Positions 12,946 through 25,624 of a DNA stretch of 64,000 nt are shown here, piece by piece. The position numbers and the translations under genes were made by a program. Each line of letters opens with the position of its first letter. Positions within the stretch are counted from its first letter, which is position 1. The notes beneath the pieces were generated by a model that saw only the letters and a list, made by a program, of their open reading frames with translations, did no database searches and was not told the origin of the DNA. The DNA comes from Aphrophora alni (lineage: Eukaryota; Arthropoda; Insecta; Hemiptera; Aphrophoridae): positions 17,529,349-17,593,348 of the forward strand of contig OY740771.1 in the NCBI GenBank assembly GCA_963513935.1. Reading direction: 5' to 3'.

Positions 12946-13329
12946 ATATCGAAGGTTATTACCCATCTTATAAATCTAGCTAAGTACTTAATGCAATATA
13001 TAATTATAGAAATTTAGCGATAAAAGTGGATATATTTTTGTTTAAACTTTGCGTTAATGGATTTATTTAAATCTGAGCTACATTAAGATGTGAATAAAAA
13101 GTAACTTTGAAGTTAAAGTTTCTTTGATTAGCTTTAAAGTGGGATTTTGTATGGAGCTTATGTGACGATATTTTTGTTGCGTAGCTACATGACCACAGTC
13201 AATTAAACAGCATTTATTCTATCTACTAAACATAGAAAAAATAAATTGTACTGAAACATTGCACAAACTTTCTCACAAATCCAATCTAAAACCAAACCAA
13301 AACTAATCGTTACCAAAAATGACAGTTAA

Positions 13330-14720
13330 GTTGTCAGTTAAGAACGGAAAAGAAGTGTCTTTAAAAAATATTTATATATTTAAGTAGGCTCTAAACTTGC
13401 TTTACGACGGGGCTTCAGATTCATTAATGTTTAAGTCATTAATGTTTTCATTTTAATTTGAACAAATTCGTTTAGTAGATTTTTGAGAAATTCTCAACTT
13501 TATAACCGCCTGTAAGTAATTTTCTGTTTTTTACCAATAATTCAGGAACCTATATTATTGGAGTGAAGGCGACCAATAAGTTTTGTTATATTCTATAAAA
13601 ACTATACTAAAACCAAATTTTATCATATTTGTTAAAGTCGAAAATCGTAATTTTGTGTTTATTTGAGCGAAGCCCAAATTTTGAGTTAGAAAAGAAATTA
13701 AACCAAATACTTCATATATCAAATGTGAATCAGTCCACGCTTTTTTTGTATAGTACTGAAAATACGACTGAAGAAAGACTGGGATCATGACAAAAACCAC
13801 TTTTTTGAATTCAGAAAGCATCAAAATAGTTCTAATATTCAGAAACAGGACGTTTATATTTTGTCCCGCCAAATCACTTTCTTTATACTACATATATATC
13901 AAAAAGTCCAAATAACATCATTTGGTACCCACACCTGTTTCTAGTTCAACTAACACCGTCATGGAAAGGAATAATTTATTTTATATTAAACCGAGCTAAT
14001 AATATTTTTTCTACCCAAAACCGAGAACTAAGTCGTAGCAGGTAGAGTTAGTTATCAAGAGAAATGCTTAATCCATATCAAAATTGAAATATTACAAAAA
14101 AGAGAGATTTTTTTAAGAAAGGGATAAAAACTCTTGATGTTGATGAGAGTTATAGATGCGCCTGGATTTGTCTGGATGATAGGAAACGTTAGACGCGGTA
14201 ATAGAAAATAACGAATACTTGCCGGTGTAACAATCAAAATACAACATCTTGAAGAAAAAAATCACTACCGAGTGCACTGCAATAAATATTAATATTCTAG
14301 TTTTAAAGTTATAGATTGTTCAAATTTTAGAAGTAATTTATTCGATGCATATGTATAGGATAGGAATATATCACAGGGATACAGCATGTGGACCATGTGG
14401 GGTAGATGAGGCAATAAAATTGAGTCAGTTTCAGGAAGAGCATTGGATGTTTGGTGAACATCGCTGGACAAGCTAATGAGTGGACTGATAAAACCCGTTG
14501 AAGTTCAAAATCTACCAAATTTGAATGAAACGTTTTAGTTGCACACAGTGACAGGAACTGTTTAATCACTCTCCTTTCAATCTATTCATTATCTAATGCC
14601 CACGTTTCAAATTTGATTAAATTCGATCCACTCATTTAGGTTGTAGTGCACCCACAAACGACATGTAATAGACAGAAAGACATCGTTCCAAAAACAACGA
14701 AACGGATATATAGAAAAAAA
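13330..14720 (+). repeat. DF-family element, near full length
   Basis: The head (AAATATTTATATATTTAAGT then AGGCTCTAAACTTGCTTTAC) is at 13,360-13,410. A middle motif (AAAGTCGAAAATCGTAATTT) is near 13,635. The tail (ATTTAGGTTGTAGTGCAC, CACAAACGACATGTAATAGA, CAGAAAGACA) is at 14,634-14,690. The head-to-tail distance of about 1.3 kb equals that at 46.2-47.6 kb. No intact protein is encoded; open frames on the minus strand lack motifs. Confidence 0.45.
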
Positions 14721-16056
14721 TATTTACATACATTTTTGAGCAATGACATAAATTTATCTATAAAACTTTAGCTATATGATAATAAAACTACCAAAAATAT
14801 ATGGTATTTATTCCAAATAAAAAATATATAATATCCAGTCTCATCTAAGTCTCTCGAAAAAAAGATAAATGAGGAAACATTTATTATTATACTTTGTTTA
14901 TAGTTTCTATTGAACAATTATCTATTAAATTGATTACCCCAACATATAGTAGACACTAACTTTCTCGATTTATTTATATTTCTAACAGAAAGTAAATCCG
15001 CAACAGTAATTCCTGTAAGACCTTATGTGGTAAACAGTATAAATATATATTGTATATTTCATCTTTTTTACTTTAGGACTTAATACTTTTACTCCTTACA
15101 TATACGTAGTATGTATATAATTATGTCATTGGTCAAAAATTGACGTCGAGTTTTTATTTATTTTATTTTATTATTATTAATCACATTTTTTATTTGTTTG
15201 TTTCTTTTCTACATATTACAAAATGGAAATATTGTTTTCTTCTTTTTTACAAAAATATTTACATAATAGAGAGAAAACTAAACTTAAAAAAACTACAAAC
15301 AAATAAAATCTGCCCCGAGGTTATAAACCTTAAGTTTTTTGAGGATATATCAGTTTCGAAGTTTCCTAATTGCAAAAAAACAATTTTGAATGATTTCTGT
15401 TGTCATAACAGAAAAAAACCTTGTCGGCTTATTTCAGCTCAATTAGGAATATCTGTGTATTTTACCATTAATTAGTCATACTTTAATTTTGTTTCAATAA
15501 CTCAAAATGTGAGGGTACCTGGTACATAAAATATATAACTTAGTTTTTCTCAAAATCGAAATAACTGGATTGATCGAATTTCCCTCAATTGTATGAATTA
15601 AGAATCCAAATGAAATTATTCATGCCAGTTCTGCAGCAATGCCGGATCGTAAATTTTCTTTTAAAAAAATCAGCCATGGGTTTATCAGAAAATACTTAAT
15701 TTCTCCAAATTAGTTTTACCGATCTCTTTGTAATTTGAATGATGTGTGAAGACTCAAACCTATTTGTGAAATTTCAAGTCAAAAAATATTACAGTACAGG
15801 AATAGTTAGCTAAAAAAGACAAATGAAAACTGACACCATCATTAAAAGATCAAATTTGACTAACGCTGAAGACATGTCACAAGGAAGTTTATGCTCTTGT
15901 TACATATAAAAATATTTCTAAGAAAGTTGGCGTCAAAGGTTCATTTTTACTTTTATTTCACAACTGCATAAATAACATTTTTGGTTACGATCAATTTGGT
16001 TCAAGTGGCATAGTTTGTGCAATATTATACTTATTTTATTCTGAAAGTGTTGATTT
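14721..16056. other. AT-rich spacer downstream of the exon
   Basis: If the minus-strand gene continues, its next intron and exons lie here or further left. I could not choose an exon. A plus-strand open frame at 15,140-15,475 is AT-driven, with Phe/Ile/Lys/Asn-rich composition and no motif. Confidence 0.4.
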
Positions 16057-16146
16057 TTATAAAAAAAAAACATTTTCTAATTCTACAATTATGTTAGTAT
16101 TAACTAAAGAATAGTAGTTTTGAATTGCACTCATCACTAACAATAC

Positions 16147-16841
16147 CTCTTTGAGCTGACGGTAATTTCCATTAACAAGATGATCACAAGAGCAGTGACA
16201 GTCAGTAACAGGGTTCATTGATATAATATCATCTTCAGACTCGGATTCCTCTCTCCTTCTGTCCGTCTGTCTGTACGGTGCATTACCTACACCGTTTATC
16301 TTCAACTCTCGACTAGAACTTCTGCTCACTGAACTGTAAGGTTTACTCGGATGAGTCGCACAACAATCATCCTGGATAATATTCAGTCTTTGTTCTATTT
16401 TATCGCGATTATATACAACTGACTGTGGCGCGGGTGGGCATGGTGGTATATCGTTAACGTAATAATGAGCCTGACGGTTACACGTATACCATTCTTCGTC
16501 ACAACAACACAACTCTCTAGGATCGTACACTACTTCTTGAGGACACGGCCTACGTAATCTTCTAGGAGTTGAACCGTAATATTGAGGTTCGGGAGGACAA
16601 AACTCAGAACACACTTGATAAATTTCTCTTGGAGGAACTGTACACACTGCTGAATTGATTAACACTTTTTGATCATCACTGTACGTCCTGTATAACTCAC
16701 GTTGCATGTCGTTACCAGCACTGTACCTTCTTGGTCGCGAGTGTCTTTTGTAGTAAGCTTCTTGAGGACTCCTGTACGACATGCCGTCGAAGACTGTTTC
16801 TTGTTCTGAGGTGTACTCTTCGTACCCTCGCATAGTCTTAC
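16147..16841 (-). CDS. Unidentified Cys/Tyr-rich protein, one large exon of a split gene
   Basis: This is the only long non-repetitive open frame in the window; uninterrupted reading extends from 16,857 to 16,057 on the minus strand. A pyrimidine-rich TTTTGTTGTAG acceptor ends at 16,842, and an AAAGAG/GTATTG donor has its GT at 16,146-16,145. The likely exon is therefore 16,841-16,147. The first in-frame ATG inside it is at 16,833, giving 229 residues if translation starts there. That segment has 14 Cys and 19 Tyr, a CCC triplet near residue 110, Pro-rich stretches (PPCPPAPQ), a Ser/Arg-rich patch, an acidic EESESEDD run near 195-202 and a CHCSC motif near 212-216. I see no signal peptide or membrane segment, and I do not recognise the family. 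Beyond the donor the reading becomes AT-rich and intron-like. The gene probably continues on both sides, but I could not place other exons. Being a long repeat-derived ORF is possible but less likely, because the composition is unlike the neighbouring repeats. Confidence 0.6.
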
Positions 16842-16895
16842 CTACAACAAAACACATACACTTATATTAGAAACGGATCACAGATATTAGACTAA

Positions 16896-17224
<329 letters not shown>

Positions 17225-17245
17225 AACATGTTTAAAGTCAAACAT

Positions 17246-17790
17246 GTTTCACAACAGTGTCTTCATCTTCAGTGCTACAATGATCAAACTATAACTAACA
17301 TAGTAATGTCAGCCAACATATAGAATTCGGGAGGAGGGGTGTGGCCTTAGCATGTTTACAACTGGCGTTACGAAATTACCTACATCATTCTAAATAATCT
17401 ATGTAAACTTATTTTAAATTCTACGAAATCTACTCAAATTACAAAATTAACAGAAATTCTACTGAATGAAAGGCTTAGTTGAATAGCTCAGTTCTAATAT
17501 GAATTTTCTCCACAGTGGAGTTATGAATTCAAAATAACCACCTCTTTACAACGATCAAAAACTAATTGATAAAAAAAAAAAGTATGATAATGAAAAATAA
17601 AACTAACACTAAAATGTAGATTCAAAATTAACATGTTCCACACACTTTATTATGACATACCGGTAATGATTATAAATTAACATAATTGTTATTATTGACA
17701 TGATTTAAAAGATTTGTTTATTGCTTCAAAGGCAAACTTTTTAGTCATCATTACTTCATAAAAAAAAGAAAGAACACAACATAATATGGA
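17246..17790. other. AT-rich spacer, probable intron or 5' flank
   Basis: Lies upstream of the exon on its coding strand. No second exon, TATA box with initiator, or repeat family was recognised. Confidence 0.4.
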
Positions 17791-17794
17791 GACT

Positions 17795-17950
17795 TCTAAT
17801 CCTCGAATATTCAACGCCGTCAGGGTCGTTAAGGGACAAGAGTTGGTTAAGAGACACCTGATAGGAAATATGAAAGATAGGAAACTAACCAAAGACTAAA
17901 TGAAAAATGTGATTTCCAGCCAGGACCTTAGGGATTATAAATATTTATTA
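17795..17950 (+). repeat. V-family dispersed repeat, copy 2
   Basis: AACGCCGTCAGGGTCGTTAA, GGGACAAGAGTTGG, CTGATAGGAAATATGAAAGA and CAAAGACTAAATGAAAAATG in family order. The short minus-strand open frame across it is a by-product. Confidence 0.6.
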
Positions 17951-18124
17951 ACCATCAAATAATAATTATTTTAATAAGTCATATCGTATTAAATTCGTAA
18001 ATTTCTTTGTTTTATGGTAACGAATATTAACTTGATTAAAACTTCAAGAAACAGACAGCTGATATAAAAACACATTTAGATCGAGTTCCCGTTTAGAATT
18101 CACAACGATAAAACATTACTAAAC

Positions 18125-18235
18125 GTAACTCCCGCACCCACGATGTTGAATCAACATCATAACTTTTTGAGACCTAGTGGGAAATGAACCAGGAATCTAG
18201 CCACTAGACTAAGCATGGCTTTTGCAATGGCATAT
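18125..18235 (-). repeat. tRNA-Glu-like SINE, copy 1
   Basis: On the minus strand, TAGTCTAGTGGCTAGATTCC resembles the A box and following stem of tRNA-Glu. GGTTCATTTCC (complement of 18,180-18,190) matches the Pol III B box at 9 of 11 positions. The two boxes are closer together than in a tRNA, so the cloverleaf is broken. The body after the B box (AAAAAGTTATGATGTTGA) recurs in copy 2 at about 40,110. These features indicate a retroposed tRNA-derived SINE, not a functional tRNA. Confidence 0.5.
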
Positions 18236-18480
18236 ATAACCACAACACAAAAAACAAGTTTTTTTTTTAATTCAATATATGTACGTAAATTTTCAAATTT
18301 GAGATATTAGGGTATTTGATGCAAAGTGTCCAAAAAATATAAAATTACCGTTTTATAACATTTAAAATCTTTAACGTAATCGCTAAGAAAATTATAATTT
18401 ATCTATACTTAACTTAATAATAATATAACGAAACAATTTTTTTCAGTCGTTACAATTCCAATTGTATTTTTTTTAATGAA

Positions 18481-18527
18481 ATACTACAGTGCTGTTTCGC
18501 CGTTCACAGCCGGCTTCATCAGGTGTG
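18481..18527 (-). ncRNA. Hammerhead ribozyme motif, type I
   Basis: Minus strand: CTGATGA (18,522-18,516) and GAAA (18,498-18,495) are both intact. Stem II is GCCG/CGGC with loop GCTGTGAA. Stem III is ACAG/CTGT with a CA loop. The cleavage-site nucleotide is A at 18,485. Stem I is partly lost: pairs C-G, A-U, mismatch, A-U. The small stem III is typical of hammerheads reported in Penelope-like terminal repeats. Activity cannot be judged from sequence; the weak stem I suggests decay. Confidence 0.55.
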
Positions 18528-19269
18528 GATAATGTTAATTAAACTCCACGAAACACATAATACACAACAAAATAATATTAAACACACGTCTACTATAAAG
18601 ACATGCTAATTAGGGTTCTACTTCCACCAGAAAACTAAATATCAAAATTGTATTTTTTTATTTTTTTTGTTACAGCAGTTTATTAGTTTTTTAAAGGCTC
18701 GGTCTTCACACTAGTTAGTCCGGCGGGTAATGGTTGCCTTTGCCACCACACACACTCTTTCGCTCGTCGCTCTACTCGCAACTCGACCCTACCTAATAGC
18801 CTCCTACTTGAAAATTGCACTACCTGATTGTAATTTAATCTTTTCGAGTTATTTATGGAATCTTTAGAGAAAGACGAAAAAATCAATCCAAACATCATAA
18901 TTTTGATGTATAGACGTTTGATGTAACACCATTGTTAACTCTAATAACACAGAGCTTCATTTGGTACACTTAAAACCATTTTAAGTATATGACACTTAGT
19001 CCTCCTTTATTCACATTTTTTTTTATGTGGATAACAAAAAATTAAGGAAAAACTAAAAAGAAAACAATAAAAAACCCCAAAATGGAAAAACTATAATCAA
19101 AATGTTACAATTTTGTATTGGAGTTTCCAACAGTGGTTGAATCACCAATAGTGAAGAGTTTATATCCGGCTAATCTTTATAATTAGGGTGAATTGTGTAC
19201 TCTACTGACATATCAAGAGTTCCTTCTTTTGTGTTTTATGTAGGAAAGATAAGTGTTGTTTATGTTTTA

Positions 19270-19461
19270 TTATTTATGCTTTTCGTTAATCAAATCTTCA
19301 GAGTAACTACATCTTTGTTTTAATGTTGTTTTATATGGTAAATGTTCTTTGAATAAATGTTCTTGCTCACTAAAATCTTTACAAGTGAGTTTACTAACTC
19401 TTGTCACATTTGTAAGTTGATTGATGTTACGAAAGTTGCCTAAACTGTTTGAGGCTCTCAT
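19270..19461 (-). pseudogene. GIY-YIG-type endonuclease fragment of Penelope-like element
   Basis: The 63-codon frame begins with RASNSLGNF, like the (R/K)TSN-LGN linker that precedes the nuclease in Penelope-like proteins. It continues with SKLTC (usual YKLTC), then FKEHLP and YSEDLINEKH (usual YAEHLINxxH). The central YIGQTGR block of the nuclease is missing, so the domain cannot be active. Beyond the stop the sequence still reads LHKTQKKELL, like the family's downstream LHxxxKGxxL. A second linker copy (RTSNRLGTFRN) is at about 19,830. Assignment rests on motif memory only. Confidence 0.5.
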
Positions 19462-20098
19462 AAGCTGTTACCACGATGTTCAATGGTCGGTCGAGATTGT
19501 GATTAGATATCTTAGCTATGAATTTCCACTTTTTATTTTCATTGTGTTTGTTTTTTTATTATTTATTTTGTTAGTGTGTTAACTTGTAAATTATTTTTGG
19601 ATCATGTTCATTTAGTCTACTTGTTATATAATTTTTATTTATTTTGTAAATTTCTAATGGTACACAGATATGATAAATTTTCTTTGATCTTTGAGTAAAT
19701 GATCATTCCGTTTGACTTATATATTATCGCTACATTCGTTTCAAGTGATTATGTAAAAACCACCGTTTCATATTTGTTACTTGTAGTGGATTTGATGTTA
19801 CGAAAAGTGCCTAATCTGTTTGAGGTTCTCATAAGCTGTCACCTACGGAAAATAATATTGAAGGGTCGGTTGATATTGTGATTATATATCATAGTTACGA
19901 ATTTTCTCTTTTTCCTTTTATGTGTAAGTTTGTGTTTTTATTTGTTATGTTTGTGTGTTATTATTGATGGATGTATGTTATTTATGAAATTAGTCATTAT
20001 GTCTATTTGTCTCATGGGAGCTTCAAACAAATATATGTATCTGTAGTAGTATATAATTCTGTTTATTAAAAAACGAGTATAATTGGAATTGCAACAAC

Positions 20099-21595
20099 TT
20101 AAAAATTAAAGTATTTATAGATTACACAATAGTCCAATGATAGAATAGTCCTAAATTCAGTGAAACCACCAAACTTGTAAGTTTTATCGACTTCATAAAT
20201 AGTCGATAAATGAATGAAAACAATGTTCTACAAAAAAGAAATTACTTTATTTGTGCAAAACAATAGTCTATTGTTGATCATAGTGGCATGTTTAGTTTAT
20301 TTACTGAACAATATGTACAATTATTGTATTTAAAAAATTTAAACAATACATTCAAGATGTTGTATGTACATCCAAAGAGGAAATTAAATTAAAATACGAT
20401 TAATTGAATAATTTGACATTTAATTATTATGAAAAAAGTGTTTAATCAGCTCTTTTTATTTTAGTTACATTGGCAATAAACAAATTAAAGTAAACATTTA
20501 ATCAAATATGTGTACAAATATTCAACCTAATAAATTCATAAGCGTTTTTTGTATTTTAAAACGGTTAAACATTTAACACTTGAACAACTAGAAACGCTGT
20601 TTTTAAATGAACATTATGTCAGCTAATATTATTCGAATTGTTATGATTATATTACCTTTGTACCTCTAACATTCAATTCTTTCATTTTTGTAAAACAAAT
20701 ATTGTTTATTATGTTACACAGAATGTCTATAAAGTCCTGAACTGATTATAAAGTGTTAAAATAAAAATGATAAATGTTAAAAACTTTCCATTGTTGCTAT
20801 GGTAACGTAACAATGTTAATCACCATTACCAACTTGTACAAAAAAAAACTTAATTAAGTCAGCTGTCACATGAAACGTATTTATTCTGACTATATCTACT
20901 TATAAATAGTCTTAGAAATCAGTCCAGGATTTTATGGACACCAAGTATGTCACATGATTGACATAAATAAGAGTATGACGCCGTTAGCAGGACACAGAAG
21001 GAATCAAAATACGTCATTTACAATAATTGTTTTCAAGTAATTAATTTTGTTTTAACAAGTCAGAGATAACACCGCTGAAAAGTATAGTTTTCAACATTTA
21101 AACATCTGAATTTTAGATTTTAATCACAGTTGACGTTATTAATTTGTTTGTCATATAGGACATTATTCTTGTCACTTAAGTAAGGTGTAAAAAATATATT
21201 TTATTAGGTTTAAACATACTAACTCAAAAATACAGTATTTAATAAATTTCACAGGTGAACTCTGTGAACCTAGATTTTGGATAAAGTATTATTTTTTAAA
21301 GTTTGGTTTACTTATTTTCTAATTTATAATAAAATCTTAAAATTCGTTTTTTAAAATAAAGGTTCAAAATTACACATTTCTCTTAAAAACTAAATTATAA
21401 AATGTTTTTAGATAAAATTATAAACACTATAAAATTATGGTATATATGAGCGTTTTTAAGTAGTTTTTATTTTTAACAAAAAATTTGAGTCTAAATTATT
21501 ACTCATTTCGCAAAGGAATTCGGAGCACCTTTCTCTTAAAAAATAATAATAAAAATTTACATAACAATTAAGGTTTTGAATAAATTATATATTTT
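20099..21595. other. AT-rich spacer
   Basis: No gene or repeat family was recognised over this 1.5 kb, which is strongly AT-rich. Confidence 0.45.
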
Positions 21596-21599
21596 TATA

Positions 21600-22005
21600 T
21601 AACTAGGATTAAGCCTATTTTTTCTGTCTGTTGGTCTAAAAACATACCTCGTAAAGGCGTCTGGTTTCAAGACTTTTACAGTCTCAGGCTGTTTAATTGT
21701 CAATTCGCTCCATGGAGATAATTATAAACTTCAATAACACATACATTAAAAACACAGTTACAATAAAACACAAAACTGGTTTATACTTTGGCCAAAGTAA
21801 TTTATATTACAGTGTGACGTCTCGACTGCCTCTCTACTGTGTTTTTAATGCAATAAATGTATTTTGAGAACCTTATAACCACGTCTATGGAGCTAATTGA
21901 CAATTGTGGAGCCTGTAGATGAGAATATAAAGGTCATGAATCCGCTTTCGCTTTTACATGTTGGGTTTTTAGACCATTAGACGAAGAAAATTGGATAAAT
22001 CTATT
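21600..22005. mobile_element. Fold-back (palindromic) element
   Basis: Two arms of about 200 bp are imperfect reverse complements around the perfect 16-bp palindrome TACTTTGGCCAAAGTA (21,784-21,799). Matching landmarks, read inward on both arms, are TGGTCTAAAAAC, GTAAAGGCG or GTAAAAGCG, AATTGTCAATTCGCTCCAT or AATTGTCAATTAGCTCCAT, and ATTAAAAACACAGT. There is no coding frame. The structure fits a fold-back MITE or an old hairpin insertion. Confidence 0.65.
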
Positions 22006-23313
22006 TTATATAAATAAAGATGTGATATATTTGGCTATGTAACAATGAAAATATATATTTTTGTTGTATTTATGAAACTCTGCTTTAATATTTTAATTCT
22101 CCTGTGTTTAATCATTCTAGTGGGAAAAACACTAAACTTTATAATCTCTACCTTGAAATCGGGATAAATAATATACCATTTTCTAAATTTTAGAGACACA
22201 AATAGAACTTTCAATAGTTTTGAAAATTTTAATTTAAAATTTCTGGTGATAAAATAATACCTCAAAAAAAAAATGTGTTCAGAACAACAATGTACGTCAA
22301 TTACCATGCTATTATACAGATCAATTGTTTTAATTTATTATTACCTTATTTTGAGGTTATGTTTAGATACATGCATGAACAACACTTCTGTGCAGTAGAG
22401 ACAAGCAGAATGTATACCACATAAAATGTATACAGTAATATTTTAATTAATATTTATGTATTTTACTACTAAAACATGTTTTCTTCTTGTTCCAAATAGT
22501 CTGTATATTTGCCTATTTGTGAGCAGAGGTTATACTTCCATAAAGGTTGTTAAGATCATCTTAGAGTTTAAAAAACAATGTAATCATTTCTACAAAGGAA
22601 ATGGTATACTTTTCTCTAATATTTAATGGAGATGTAATTTGAAAAAAAAATATTAAATCCTATAATTTAGTAAGATCGCCTCTTGTTGCGTATAGGTACG
22701 CAGAAAATAATAGTTTATAGAGTTATAATATACTCCATAATGAGGAAGTAATTTTCCGTTCTAGTCTCAGTACAGTAATAGGTATACTGATTTAGTTAAA
22801 ATTATCGTAAATTGTTCATAATAATTAACCAAAATACGTGTTCGAAATAAGAATTTATTTGTTTTATCCTTCAGAAAAAATTCGATTTTTGACCGTCGTC
22901 ATTAACGAATAGGAATTATTCTGAGGACACATTTATTGGAGAAGGAAAGCAAACTAAGACCATATTTAAATACTTTTTTTAATAATATGGCGTTATGATT
23001 CATTTACATTTTGACAGACATTTACAGAACTCAAATTTTTTCTGACGTTCAATATTGGCTCATTTTAATTTGGTTTTGATGATAAACGACTTAGAAAATT
23101 TGCTCAACGGTTTGCAACATTTACTTTGATTTTTGACGACATTTTATAATACACTTCATTCTGAATATATAATAATAGAAACAGTTTCTTAAAATATTCA
23201 CATTTCTAAAATTAATATTTACACAGGACAAAATTCAGCTCCATATTTTGAAAAACTGTTTCTCCCGTTTATTCTTTTATAAAATAGACTACTAATAGCC
23301 TATTTTAAGTATT
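22006..23313. other. AT-rich spacer
   Basis: Nothing beyond AT-rich sequence and short chance frames is visible. Confidence 0.45.
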
Positions 23314-23575
23314 TAAGCATTTCAAGATTTAACATGTTCAATTAAGTTTGAGTGCCGCCACATGTCTTTATCGCAGATCTTACAGTAAGATGTCGTAAAA
23401 GCTTTTATTGCATTAAAACAAACAATAAGTGTTTCTTCACTTTGAATATCCCAGAGAAGAAACAACATTAAGACCGAAGATATTTGTCTCCTAGAGAGCA
23501 ATAATTTACTGCGTTTCTCTTAATTAACAAATCTGCTTTTTTTCTTTGCATCGTATTCTAAGAATACGTAGAAAT
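23314..23575 (+). repeat. 260-bp direct repeat, copy 1
   Basis: Pairs with 27,308-27,562. Shared blocks: AAGCATTTCAA, GTAAAAGCTTTTATT, CTTTGAAT, AACAACATTAAGACCGAAGA and TTTCTCTTAATTAACAAA. No coding potential. Confidence 0.65.
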
Positions 23576-25620
23576 TCCACTAATGTCCACTCATTTATTA
23601 AAAAGTCTCGTTAATTAGAAATCATTAAAGTTTCAAATATTAATTCCCTTATTGAAAAGATTTTATAAATATCTCATAGAAATCAGTAAAAATTGAAATA
23701 AATCTGTTCCTATTTTTCTGTTTGTTGCATTTGTTTTAACCATTCTATAAAAGAAAATGTAATGTCTTATAAAAAATTATACATTTGTAGCGATTACATC
23801 GTTACACTGTCTCTTCAATTTTTTTATCCTGAACTGGTAACGATCCTGCTCAATTGGTGTGTTCCTCGTTGAAACCCTTGGACGAGAGCCGACCTGATAG
23901 TTGTTGTAGCCAAAAACATCACTAAAGTACTGTATTGGTCTATCCAGTATTGAGAGTCGGATCCTTGAAATTTTTAAGGTTTAAAATTATATTTGGAAGA
24001 CCATCAGAAGAATTCAACAATGGACGATTTTTGAAGAGTTCGTATCTGTTGATCATGATCAGCAGAAAACATCAAATATATGGTATTTTTTTGCAACTGC
24101 TTTAAGTGTGGAAACGTTTGAGTTAAGGAAATAGTTTCAGTCATCAGTCATTAGAATAACACCTAAAATTATGTTAAAACTGTTAGCGACAACAGACGAT
24201 AGAAATTAAGGGTTCTGGGAACGGTATATAGTAATCTTTAGGAAATGCAAATCTTTCTGAGGACTGCTCCTTTGGCGTTCAATTAAAGTGAGTGTGAGTT
24301 TAGGAATCCTGAGTTTTCCTAGTTAGAGGTACACCTTTCTTCTTGGGTTTAGATACCTTACTTTCGTTTCTCCTATTAAATCCCTATAGAAGCAATCACG
24401 TTCTCTTCCGACTATGTCCTTATTACAATATTCTGTGTTATTGGTCTCTATTTTATGTTCTTTTCTATTTATTTTTTAAGGCGTTGATATCCGTGAGTTT
24501 ATTCTCCTTTGAAAAATGGAAACAGTTCTTAGGGAGTGATGACCGTAAAGTTCCAAAGGATTTTGTAAAAGGGAAATTACTTATATAAGAGGATCTCAAG
24601 CCTGATCTACAATGTCTCCATTTTTTATTACTCTAAAGAAAGGTTAAAGGTTGTCATCTAAAAAGATAACAAATTAATACTTAATAGGTTATCATGTGCA
24701 TTTAAACTATATGACCCTTGACAGTAGCAACCTTTATTCGTTTATGTTTAAATTTCGTATATTGGTTAGTTCTTGGATAATATTGCTACAAATAAAATCG
24801 TTTTAAAAGTTTCAAAATGGCGGACATTTAAACTAGTTTTACTCTCAATTTATTTTATTTGAATTTTTTTAATTTGGACCTATGATGGCATAAACAATGC
24901 TAATTTATCCCTTTAATTTATTAACGTTTTGCAACAGATATAAAAGACAAATATTCTATGACACCAAAAGTGTTACTATTAAAAGACTCTATTAAAATTT
25001 TGAACATTTTCAAACCGATTTTCTGTGAAATAATATTGTCCATACAGTTGTATAAACAATATTAAACAAATTAATAAATTGTATAAACAAATTTAGAAAA
25101 AATCGAACAAAATGTTTTCCACTCCAGCATGTTTACATTTATCAGTATCAACAGTATAATAGTATCAATAGAGTGAACGTTAGCAATTGTTTAGTCCATA
25201 TTAGTAAAGTAATTGTATTTTATAAAGTTGGAACTTTAAGTGGGATAAATCAAGATATTTTAAAATATTTTCTTTTTATTGCTGTTAACTACACCAAAAT
25301 GTAACATATGATGTACGTTTAACAGAAGTATAAAGCGTACTACATTGTTAGATTGTAAAAGTATTTTTTGAACACTAAATATTTGAAACTTAAAAACTTA
25401 CATTCTGAGTAACAAACTTGTTTTGTTAATATTTATTGGTGTTAGGCCTACTATTTTAAAAATAGTTGAAACACCAAAATTAAGGGAAATATAACAAAAA
25501 TTGTGTTTCGTAGAGAGAAGATGAACATACATACATACGTTTACATACGAACCTATGGACCAAATTAGGATGGAGCTGATTGGAGAGTAAAAGAAATGAC
25601 AAATTGAATACTCTCACAAA
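23576..25620. other. AT-rich spacer
   Basis: No gene identified. The plus-strand frame at 24,343-24,588 has no recognised motif. An AAAATGGCGGACAT string at 24,816 resembles AAAATGGCGGC strings near other repeats in the window. Confidence 0.4.
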
Positions 25621-25624
25621 AACA

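Larger units (their letters stand above)
18440..20098 (-). mobile_element. Penelope-like retroelement relic
   Basis: Three features agree. A coding scrap at 19,270-19,461 resembles the linker and GIY-YIG endonuclease region of Penelope-like elements. A hammerhead ribozyme motif lies at 18,481-18,527; such motifs are known from the terminal repeats of these elements. Sequence next to the ribozyme cleavage site (CTGTAGTA ... TACAATTGGAATTGTAAC, minus strand) is repeated inverted on the plus strand at 20,051-20,095 (CTGTAGTAG ... TATAATTGGAATTGCAAC). A second, more decayed copy of the linker is at 19,795-19,900. No reverse transcriptase domain was seen, so the element is badly truncated or rearranged. 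Confidence 0.5.

Noticed and set aside
15140..15475. 111-residue plus-strand frame
   Set aside because: Phe/Ile/Lys/Asn-rich composition as expected from AT-rich non-coding DNA; no motif.
23845..23900. tRNA-like string with TCAATTGGTGTGTTCCTCGT and GTTGAAACCC
   Set aside because: No cloverleaf can be drawn and the A and B boxes are not both present.
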